A stretch of 11,172 nucleotides of DNA. It comes from Candidatus Levybacteria bacterium RIFCSPLOWO2_12_FULL_37_14 (GTDB lineage: Bacteria > Patescibacteriota > Microgenomatia > Levybacterales > UBA12049). The translations under genes were made by a program, and so were the position numbers. Location of the stretch: assembly GCA_001782645.1 (NCBI GenBank), contig MFPH01000004.1, positions 1 to 11,172 of the forward strand. Direction: 5' to 3'. The notes below the pieces were generated by a model that made no database searches, was not told the origin of the DNA, and worked only from the letters and a program-made list of their open reading frames with translations. Position 1 is the stretch's first letter. The number at the start of each line of letters is the position of its first letter. Positions 5,202-11,172 of the stretch are shown piece after piece.

Positions 5202-6615
5202 ACTTAAAGATTATACCAATAATCAAAGCTAAAACGCCAATAAGTGAGACTCCGTTTGAAGTCTTCTCTAGAGTAGTTTCTTTAAACGGAATAGGATTCT
5301 TCGCTATATCCTTTTCTGATTTGGGTTTCCTGAAATTAGGAGGTAAATATTCATCTGAAATTTTTGAAACAGTCCACTTAAGAGTATTTTCATTTGTATA
5401 ATCGGCTGCAGTTCTTGAAAGGATAGTCTGCGGAATAAAAAGTTTTAGATTAAAGAATAAGAGAAAAAATACCAATGGCAGTGCGATTAAATAAGACTTT
5501 ATGATAAATTGTCTTGACAAAGAAATTACAGATCCCGCAAGCAAAGAAGAAAAGAAAGACGCAAGTATCAAAAATCTCCATGGATATTGAAAAAAAGCCA
5601 TTGTCGGAATTGCTTCCCAGATAGGTTTTGATGCTTCAAGCATAAAAAAAGCTGATATAAAAAATCCCAAGAAGGAGAGGAAGATGATTGCCCCAGCTTT
5701 GCTTTCCCTTATTCTTTTGAAACAAAGCATAAGAATAAATGCCGCTATGGATACCAAAATGTGAAGCTTGCCGATTTTGAAAGAAAGTCCGTCGGTGCAT
5801 CCGTCAACTGAGCCTCCGAATCCCCATAAACTATTCCAAAGTTGATTTATGCAAACAAAATGGTCACGAAAATCTGCTCCGCCACCAATCTGAGATAGCA
5901 CATTTGTATTCTTCATCTCAAGCAGTGCGGGAACCCAATAAAAAGCAGAAAGAGCTAATCCTAAAATAAGAATTAATGATGAGGAATTAAGTACGAATGA
6001 TTTTTTATTTTTAAAAGCACTATAACAATTTAACAATATAACAATTAATAAGAATGGCGTAATCATCATTGCTGTCAAATTATGTGAAAGGATTAATCCT
6101 GCAAATCCGATTGTTCCTATTAGAATATTTCTTTTATAAATTCCTAAAAATGCTAAGGGTATAAACGCGTATGCCCAAAATTCCGCGACATCGCCTCGGA
6201 CATAAATATCAACCGCATGGAAAGGCGCATAAAGATAAAATAGGCCGGAAACTATCCCGCCAAGTTCCCCAAAAAATTTTCTTGCTAAGAAATACATGAA
6301 GATACCCGCTAAAATAACACCTAAAGCCATCATTAATTTTGTCCCAATTAGGGCATCAAACCCTAAAAACATAAAAGCGCTGCCCACATAATAAGACAGG
6401 GGTGCATAAAAATTAAAAATTGGATACCCATATCCATACCCCAAATCAGGCACAGAACGTACGGGAAAAACGCCATTCTGAAGCACTTTTTTCATCTCAA
6501 AAACTCTGGCAACCTGAACATCATCATGCATTGGAAAAAAGCCTGAAATAAAGAAAGGCTGAATTGCCCAAAAAGACAAAATTAAAACTACAAATAAACC
6601 GTAATATTTTTTCAT
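5182..6615 (-). CDS. PTPS-related polytopic membrane protein, predicted GT-C glycosyltransferase
   Basis: A 477-residue membrane protein with a first helix at about 3-24 and then the extracytoplasmic motif PMHDDVQVARVFEMKK (28-43). GYGYGYPIFNFYAPLSYYVGS (59-79) and YVRGDVAEFWAYAFIPLAF (138-156) are hallmarks of the '6-pyruvoyl-tetrahydropterin synthase related' membrane domain. Despite that name, the layout (acidic pair after TM1, about ten helices, a short outer domain) is that of GT-C glycosyltransferases, and I infer use of a lipid-linked donor. After a hydrophilic stretch of about 60 residues the C-terminus holds a final hydrophobic helix (about 453-470) with a basic tail (KYAKIKR), so the end is probably cytoplasmic. 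The ATG shares ATGA with the stop of the upstream GT39, and the 3' end overlaps the ALG5-like gene by 20 bases. This suggests donor synthase and transferase are made together. Catalysis has not, to my knowledge, been shown for this family. Confidence 0.85.
   Translation of the reverse strand: MKKYYGLFVVLILSFWAIQPFFISGFFPMHDDVQVARVFEMKKVLQNGVFPVRSVPDLGYGYGYPIFNFYAPLSYYVGSAFMFLGFDALIGTKLMMALGVILAGIFMYFLARKFFGELGGIVSGLFYLYAPFHAVDIYVRGDVAEFWAYAFIPLAFLGIYKRNILIGTIGFAGLILSHNLTAMMITPFLLIVILLNCYSAFKNKKSFVLNSSSLILILGLALSAFYWVPALLEMKNTNVLSQIGGGADFRDHFVCINQLWNSLWGFGGSVDGCTDGLSFKIGKLHILVSIAAFILMLCFKRIRESKAGAIIFLSFLGFFISAFFMLEASKPIWEAIPTMAFFQYPWRFLILASFFSSLLAGSVISLSRQFIIKSYLIALPLVFFLLFFNLKLFIPQTILSRTAADYTNENTLKWTVSKISDEYLPPNFRKPKSEKDIAKNPIPFKETTLEKTSNGVSLIGVLALIIGIIFKYAKIKR
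6022..6045. repeat. Octanucleotide tandem repeat (3 units) inside a coding region
   Basis: Three adjacent 8-bp units, ATAACAAT, TTAACAAT and ATAACAAT, differ only in the first base of the middle one. On the minus strand they encode part of a hydrophobic helix (around LLIVILLNCYS) of the PTPS-related membrane protein. Chance AT-rich similarity is possible at this length. Confidence 0.6.
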
Positions 6616-8276
6616 GTTTCAACGATCTTAAAAGCTGTTTTTCCATCAGGGAATTCTATTATTTTTATGATATGCGCGCTATCGGGAATCTCATCGGGCG
6701 TACCGATAAGAAGCGTCTTTCCGAGATTAATGTCTTTTGAATATTCAATATTTTTAAATGTATATTTTCCGATTACCCGTTTGAATCTGTCGGTTTCACC
6801 GTTTTTATTATAATCCCAATTCCTTTGATACCAAAGCGGATCTATTTTATTGTAAAAAAGATAATAAATGTAAGGCTGATCATAAAAATAAGTCATGATA
6901 ACTCTGTCAAATTTCGCCTCATTTTCCTTTGCATAACTTAAGGCCTCTTTATATCCATATTGCCAAAAATAACCATACTCAATTGGCGTATGCACATAAT
7001 ATTGATGAAAATAATAAGCCACATTAATCATGAAGCAAATCAAAATAATCAATATTATTGCCGTTCTCATGAATATTTTTTTCAATAGCATTATTTTCTC
7101 CCAAAAAAATACTATGCCTACTGCGGCAAAAATATGAAATCCCAAAATCATTCCGATTGCTCTTACGGGATGAGGGGTGCCTGTTGTGAGCGAGGCCGGA
7201 ATCGGAAAAAGTAAAAAAGATGCAAAAAGAATTAAAATAAAACGATTATGTTTTTTAAGCAAATAATATATGCCCGCAACTATGAAAGGCAAATCCCAAA
7301 GATAGAGCATTCCTACATTAACAGCATGATGTTGCACCCATCCGTCCCCATGAATAAATAAGAAATCAGGATTAAAGTGATCCAGATACCCTTTTGCAGC
7401 TGCAAGAGTATATGCAACTCGCCTATTATGAAATAATGTGCCGATATAGTCATTATTATTTCTATCATAATCAATTCTTTTAATTGAAGGGTTAATAACT
7501 TTTACGTCGGAAAAAATAGTTACCATAGATAGTCGGGCGCCAGTTCCGGTCCCTGTTCTTAAAAAGCTATTCCAAATTGGAAAGGATAAAAGAAGAAGTA
7601 TCGCTAAAGAAATTACCGCCTGTTTTTTAAAATTCAAAATTCCTTTCCAAAAGACAACTAAAAATGCCAGGAGAAATAACGGAACAAAAAGACGGAAACT
7701 GTGATATGAATATAAACTTAACAAAAATGAAATGCTTGAGAAATAAAAAAAGTTCCCATGCCTAAGTGATTTGAGCAGAAACAGAAAGCCGGTAATAAAG
7801 AAAAAAAGTCCGATATTTCCTTCGAAGGCAGCTCTGGAAAACTGCAAATGCCAAGGAGAAATCGCTAAAAAAAACGCCGACATAAGGGCTATTGGCTCCC
7901 GATATCTCCTGTCCCATTTTTGCAGCAACTCTTTTACTAAGAAGTAAATTGCCAAAACAGACAATACTCCTATTATCGCCGAAGGAACACGCACCGCAAG
8001 CTCATTAAGTCCAAATATCTTAATAAAGGGAACTGTTAAATAAGTATATAAAGCAGGCTTATAATCGTCAAAGGATCGGATACTTAGGGGAAATTTATTG
8101 CCGTATTCATCCGCGCCCGTCTGGAGAATCGAATATGCATTATAACCCATGCTTACCTCATCCCAATCAAGACTGGGGGGATTAATTCCTAATTGGTAGA
8201 AACGCAAAAACAAAGCAATTATAACAATTGCGCCAAGCACGAAAAATCTCCATTGATTTTTTTTCATAATTATCAT
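6612..8276 (-). CDS. GT39 (ArnT/PMT-like) membrane glycosyltransferase, third in the array
   Basis: A 554-residue GT-C enzyme from the chosen ATG. After TM1 (about 10-26) comes the outer-loop acidic motif SLDWDEVSMGYNAYSI (35-50), then SFDDYKPALYTYL (68-80), corresponding to the acidic-x-Lys-Pro region of ArnT-type enzymes, and SPWHLQFSRAAFEGN (139-153). A row of membrane helices follows, then the block YLDHFNPDFLF, the motif HPVRAIGM and an outer C-terminal domain ending AFKIVET. It should transfer a sugar from polyprenyl phosphate to a protein, lipid or glycan outside the membrane. The frame also opens at a TTG (8286-8288) that lies inside a 12-bp inverted repeat, and another ATG exists at 8265-8267. 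I chose 8274-8276, but no start has a good Shine-Dalgarno sequence. The gap upstream is about 54 bp, the largest in the window; the 3' end overlaps the next gene by ATGA. Confidence 0.92.
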   Translation of the reverse strand: MIIMKKNQWRFFVLGAIVIIALFLRFYQLGINPPSLDWDEVSMGYNAYSILQTGADEYGNKFPLSIRSFDDYKPALYTYLTVPFIKIFGLNELAVRVPSAIIGVLSVLAIYFLVKELLQKWDRRYREPIALMSAFFLAISPWHLQFSRAAFEGNIGLFFFITGFLFLLKSLRHGNFFYFSSISFLLSLYSYHSFRLFVPLFLLAFLVVFWKGILNFKKQAVISLAILLLLSFPIWNSFLRTGTGTGARLSMVTIFSDVKVINPSIKRIDYDRNNNDYIGTLFHNRRVAYTLAAAKGYLDHFNPDFLFIHGDGWVQHHAVNVGMLYLWDLPFIVAGIYYLLKKHNRFILILFASFLLFPIPASLTTGTPHPVRAIGMILGFHIFAAVGIVFFWEKIMLLKKIFMRTAIILIILICFMINVAYYFHQYYVHTPIEYGYFWQYGYKEALSYAKENEAKFDRVIMTYFYDQPYIYYLFYNKIDPLWYQRNWDYNKNGETDRFKRVIGKYTFKNIEYSKDINLGKTLLIGTPDEIPDSAHIIKIIEFPDGKTAFKIVET

Positions 8277-8280
8277 TTTC

Positions 8281-8330
8281 TTAAACAAAAATACAACGGC
8301 AATGACATAAATTAAGTAATTTTTGTTTAA
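8281..8330. repeat. Perfect 12-bp inverted repeat filling the intergenic gap
   Basis: TTAAACAAAAAT (8281-8292) and ATTTTTGTTTAA (8319-8330) are exact reverse complements separated by 26 bases. One arm abuts the stop of the upstream GT39 (8331-8333) and the other ends five bases before the chosen start of the next gene. The stem is A/T-rich and no U tract follows in the transcript, so it is a weak hairpin or a protein-binding site rather than an intrinsic terminator. No convincing promoter was seen in the loop. Confidence 0.75.
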
Positions 8331-9989
8331 TTAATTTTTATAAATCTTCCACACCGTATGCAAAGGCTCTCCTACTTGAATTATTGATTTTATAGGTTCA
8401 ACCGCAACTTCTTTGTAGCAATCGGGAATAACATACAGGGTGCTTGGAGGCAAATAAATTTTTGGGTCAAATGGCTTATTGCCTGTATCTATGCAATTAC
8501 CGATAAAATAAATATTTTTTAATATCTTACTCTTATATGCAGCCTGAACTGAATATGGGTCTTCACGATTAAAAAGCGCATATTGCATAAGCAATCCGCC
8601 CTCATTAGCAATATAAACTTGTTTATATTTGTCTTTCTCTTGCGCAATGTACTCGCTAACATCTCTGGAGCTTCTCAACCATGCCTCTGCGCCATAGATG
8701 CCATATCGATAATGATATTGATATAGATATTCCAATATTAGAAATGCATACAGGAGAACAAAAGCGCTTATAAAAACGACCGAGTAGGTTTTTTTCATTT
8801 CCCTAAATTTTATACATATTTCATATATTCCGCATCCTGCAATAATAGAAAGGAATGGCAGCATCATTATGCTTCGCATTCCATATGATTTATCAACGGT
8901 AATTACTGATGGAATGGGGGCAATCAGAAGGCCAAGAATAAGAAAATTTCTTAATTTTTTTATACGCAAAATATATACAATGCCAAAAAGCAGTAAGGGA
9001 AGTTCTATGATATACATCACTCCTCTATGGCCAATCCCAAAAATCTCCTCATTATCTCCGGTTTCACCATATAGAAAAAGGAACTGTGGCGAGAATGCTT
9101 CAAGATAATTTTCCCGCATTATGCGCAAAAAGGTTAAGACTTTATTGCTTAATATATTCCGCAATACGGGCTGAGCGGAATTATAAGCTCGCTCCGTATT
9201 AACTACGCTTGAAATTGTGCTTATATTTTTAACCAGAAGAACATTTTGTCTATTTACATTTTGAGAATAAACAACATAAAAGAAAGATAATATTATTAAA
9301 ATTATTCCTGTTATGAAAATAAAAACTTCTTTTTTCCTCCCCATGATTTGATTTCTAAAAATAAGTAACAATGCGGGAATAAATAAAAGCATAAATATCT
9401 TTGTCCCATGATAACTATAAAAACCCAAAAGGAAAGCAGGCAATGACCAGTTAATATTTCCTCTATCTTTCTTTTTAAGAAATACGTATATACCAAGTAA
9501 ATAAAAAAACAAGGCTAATATTCCATCATATGAAACACGGCTAAATTGTAAATGCCAAGGAGAAACAGAAAGAACAAATGCCGCAGACAACGCAATGTAA
9601 TAATTATTAGTTATTTTTTTTGCAATTAGAAATATTAAGAAAATTTCCGCTATACCAATTAATGCAAACGGTAAACGTGCTGTAAAAAGTGAAAGACCCA
9701 ATATTCCAACAAAAGGAGACATAATGTAAACTGCTACAGGCGAGAAAGAATTGAAGAGATTAAAAGATATTGGAAGAAAATTTCCAGCAATGTCTTTAGA
9801 GGTTATAGCAATTGAGTATGCATTATAGATATAAGCTACTTCATCATTCGTTGATCCTGACGGAATAGAACCCAATTGCCAAAAACGCAAAAAAATTCCA
9901 ATTAAAACTATTAGAGCTAAAATAATGTAGGTTGTTAATTTTTTATCCAGCACCGATTCGGTGCTGGATTTATTTAAAATATTAATCAT
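8331..9989 (-). CDS. GT39 (ArnT/PMT-like) membrane glycosyltransferase, second in the array, altered active-site loop
   Basis: A 552-residue GT-C enzyme. TM1 is about 20-36, the loop motif GSTNDEVAYIYNAYSI (45-60) carries D49-E50, and SPWHLQFSRVSYDG (143-156) matches the next GT39. Where that paralog has DDYKP this protein has NSFSP (80-84), losing both Asp and the Lys. Further shared blocks are YLEAFSPQFLF, MYIIELPLLLFG, GMRSIMMLPF and a C-terminal outer domain ending TVWKIYKN. Two Cys (499 and 524) match the Cys pair of the upstream paralog. The start was chosen at ATG 9987-9989 because AGGA precedes it by six bases. The earlier ATG (10014-10016) directly abuts GGGAGG with no spacer and would lengthen the overlap with the upstream gene from 8 to 35 bases, adding nine residues. 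A GC-rich palindrome covers codons 7-15. Membership is clear; reduced or changed activity is possible. Confidence 0.9.
   Translation of the reverse strand: MINILNKSSTESVLDKKLTTYIILALIVLIGIFLRFWQLGSIPSGSTNDEVAYIYNAYSIAITSKDIAGNFLPISFNLFNSFSPVAVYIMSPFVGILGLSLFTARLPFALIGIAEIFLIFLIAKKITNNYYIALSAAFVLSVSPWHLQFSRVSYDGILALFFYLLGIYVFLKKKDRGNINWSLPAFLLGFYSYHGTKIFMLLFIPALLLIFRNQIMGRKKEVFIFITGIILIILSFFYVVYSQNVNRQNVLLVKNISTISSVVNTERAYNSAQPVLRNILSNKVLTFLRIMRENYLEAFSPQFLFLYGETGDNEEIFGIGHRGVMYIIELPLLLFGIVYILRIKKLRNFLILGLLIAPIPSVITVDKSYGMRSIMMLPFLSIIAGCGIYEICIKFREMKKTYSVVFISAFVLLYAFLILEYLYQYHYRYGIYGAEAWLRSSRDVSEYIAQEKDKYKQVYIANEGGLLMQYALFNREDPYSVQAAYKSKILKNIYFIGNCIDTGNKPFDPKIYLPPSTLYVIPDCYKEVAVEPIKSIIQVGEPLHTVWKIYKN
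9945..9969. repeat. GC-rich 25-bp palindrome just inside a GT39 start
   Basis: The 12 bases ATCCAGCACCGA (9945-9956) are followed by one central T and then the exact reverse complement TCGGTGCTGGAT (9958-9969). In RNA this gives an 11-bp stem with a three-base loop. It starts 17 bases after the chosen ATG and codes for KSSTESVLD-region residues before the first membrane helix. Its G+C content is far above its surroundings. In the transcript it is followed by A residues, not U, so it is not a minus-strand intrinsic terminator. Confidence 0.9.
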
Positions 9990-11172
9990 AAATAATCCTA
10001 AAAGCCCTTGCCCCATCCTCCCGAATTATAAAAGTTTTCTTTTTGCTATTTAAAATTTCACTATCTAAGCAGGTTCCATTGTCTACATACATTAACTTTC
10101 CTTTGGGAAATCTACTGTCTTTATTTACGGAAGGACAATCTTGCGGAACAAAGAAAAATTTACCAAAACCTCCATATTCTTTATCTTTCGGAGACCCTTC
10201 TTTTTGATAAATTACAGGATTAAATTTTGAATAAAACAAAATCAAAGGATAAATTCCTCCCTGAAACTTAGATACAACAATAGTGTCGTATTTGCTGTAA
10301 TTCTCATTAACTACTTTCATCATTTTTGAAAATCCGTTATTTCTGTACCAATTATTATGTACTGTTGCATTTATAAAATATTGGTGACCAAAATATGAAA
10401 TGTTTCCTAAAAATAAAAATACACTTAATATTACAAAAAATAATTTCTTTTTATGAAAAAGGTTCATTGCATTAATAAAGCCAATAGCAACAATAATTTC
10501 CAAAACCGGCACCATGGTAATTGACCTGTTCACATTGGGAATATCATCCATCGTAATTCCGCCAACAATAGGAGCAATTATCAGCCACAGTATTGGTAAT
10601 TTATGAATTCTACTCTTGCTCTTAAGTATTGCGTATACTCCAAAAAGAAGAAACGGCAATTCAATAATGTACATCAGTCCCATTCGCGGAACGCTATACC
10701 AAATCGGCAAACCTCCTTTTGTAAACAGAAAATCTCCTGAAAAATAATGCAGATAATTATCTAAAAAAATCCGCCCATAATTCGTGATTTTATTGTGAAA
10801 TATCCTTGAAGAGTATCCAAAAGAATGCGCCAGTCCATCTTCCTGAAGTTCTTGCGATATAAAAAACTTCGTTTCAAAATTATTAAAAATATTTACCTGA
10901 CTATATCTCCCTGTTCCTCCATTCACGAAAAAAACCAAATAAAAAACAAGACCGCTCAGAAAAATAAATACTAACAGCATTTTTATTCGGATAAGCTTTA
11001 CTTCTTTTTTCCAGAATGGAAAAAGAAAAGTTGCGAACACAAGGAATGCTAATGGAACAAATATGCGAGGGGTATGGTAAAAAAAGTAACTAATTGAGAC
11101 AAAGATTGTCCCCAAAATAATAAATTTATTTTTATTTTCCGTTAGGCCCTGCAGCAACAAAGAGAAACCAAG
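9982..11172 (-). CDS. GT39 (ArnT/PMT-like) membrane glycosyltransferase, C-terminal part, cut by the window edge
   Basis: The frame is open from the right edge, so the N-terminus with the catalytic acidic loop is outside the window. 396 residues are visible, beginning LGFSLLLQGL. A TTG at 11158-11160 is an internal Leu codon by alignment with the two following paralogs, not a start. Visible blocks in order are SYFFYHTPRIFVPLAFL (28-44), equivalent to SYHSFRLFVPLF in the GT39 at 6612-8276, then YLHYFSGDFLFTKGG, MYIIELPFLLFG, GGITMDDIPNVNRSITMVP, and an outer C-terminal domain of about 140 residues ending AFRIIYD. That domain contains a Cys pair (346 and 368 of the fragment) at positions equivalent to those in the second GT39. 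Expected role: transfer of a lipid-linked sugar on the outer membrane face. Its stop (9982-9984) lies eight bases inside the next gene. Donor and acceptor unknown. Confidence 0.9.
   Translation of the reverse strand, partial: LGFSLLLQGLTENKNKFIILGTIFVSISYFFYHTPRIFVPLAFLVFATFLFPFWKKEVKLIRIKMLLVFIFLSGLVFYLVFFVNGGTGRYSQVNIFNNFETKFFISQELQEDGLAHSFGYSSRIFHNKITNYGRIFLDNYLHYFSGDFLFTKGGLPIWYSVPRMGLMYIIELPFLLFGVYAILKSKSRIHKLPILWLIIAPIVGGITMDDIPNVNRSITMVPVLEIIVAIGFINAMNLFHKKKLFFVILSVFLFLGNISYFGHQYFINATVHNNWYRNNGFSKMMKVVNENYSKYDTIVVSKFQGGIYPLILFYSKFNPVIYQKEGSPKDKEYGGFGKFFFVPQDCPSVNKDSRFPKGKLMYVDNGTCLDSEILNSKKKTFIIREDGARAFRIIYD
9996..9999 (-). promoter_or_regulatory. Probable ribosome binding site deciding the start of the second GT39
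   Basis: AGGA on the minus strand lies six bases before the ATG at 9987-9989. It is the best placed Shine-Dalgarno-like motif seen among the starts in this window and supports that start over the ATG at 10014-10016, whose GGGAGG (10017-10022) touches the start codon and leaves no spacer. Confidence 0.6.

Noticed and set aside
8286..8288. TTG start giving a 558-residue third GT39
   Set aside because: It lies inside an arm of the 12-bp inverted repeat and two ATG codons follow within 21 bases, closer to the usual N-terminus of the family. Not fully excluded.
9945..9969. Palindrome as an intrinsic transcription terminator
   Set aside because: For minus-strand transcription the stem is followed by A residues, and for plus-strand transcription by a mixed TTATTTAAAAT with no gene to terminate. 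It also lies inside a coding region.
10014..10016. Earlier ATG for the second GT39, adding nine residues
   Set aside because: The GGGAGG directly touches this ATG with no spacer, and the overlap with the upstream gene would be 35 bases. The ATG at 9987-9989 has AGGA at six bases and a usual short N-terminal tail.
11158..11160. TTG as the start of a short (392-residue) GT39
   Set aside because: The frame stays open to the window edge, and the protein would lack the N-terminal helix, the acidic loop and the SPWHLQFSR block seen in its paralogs, so the gene is simply cut by the edge.
1..11172. CRISPR array, tRNA/rRNA, insertion sequence or prophage signals
   Set aside because: No spaced direct repeats, cloverleaf-like sequence, transposase motif or phage gene was seen; the tandem tracts are continuous without spacers.

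Overview
The window is one AT-rich stretch (roughly two thirds A+T by eye) in which every gene reads on the minus strand. The genes are packed head to tail: nine complete or partial genes of an envelope glycan pathway, four start/stop pairs sharing the four bases ATGA, and only two gaps longer than a few bases (about 42 and 54 bp). TGA acts as a stop at the overlaps and TGG encodes Trp, so a TGA-recoded lineage is excluded. Most starts lack a clear Shine-Dalgarno sequence. Tight packing, runs of divergent GT39-type membrane glycosyltransferases, a PTPS-related membrane protein and short AT-rich tandem tracts together suggest a Candidate Phyla Radiation (Patescibacteria) genome, perhaps Microgenomates-like. 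That placement is inference from gene style; no marker gene is present.

In transcription order (right to left): a GT39 enzyme cut by the right edge (to 9982); a second GT39 (8331-9989); a third GT39 (6612-8276); a PTPS-related polytopic membrane protein (5182-6615); an ALG5-like polyprenyl-phosphate sugar synthase (4473-5201); a Wzx-type flippase (3021-4469); a KdtX/WaaE-like GT2 (2104-3024); a rhamnosyltransferase-like GT2 (1178-2107); a second KdtX/WaaE-like GT2 (362-1135); and the N-terminus of a fourth GT39-type enzyme cut by the left edge (1-365).

A reasonable model is that cytoplasmic GT2 enzymes build a lipid-linked oligosaccharide, the flippase moves it across the membrane, the ALG5-like enzyme charges polyprenyl phosphate with single sugars, and the GT-C membrane enzymes use such lipid-linked sugars on the outer face. 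No initiating phosphoglycosyl transferase, ligase, oligosaccharyltransferase, nucleotide-sugar enzyme, mobile element, RNA gene or CRISPR array is visible.

The least ordinary content is small DNA structure at or inside gene boundaries. There is a GC-rich 25-bp palindrome just inside the start of the second GT39; a three-arm hairpin element joining the stop of one GT2 to the start of the next; a heptanucleotide tandem repeat that supplies both the stop of one gene and the start of the next; and short-period tandem tracts in the same variable linker of two paralogous GT2 enzymes.
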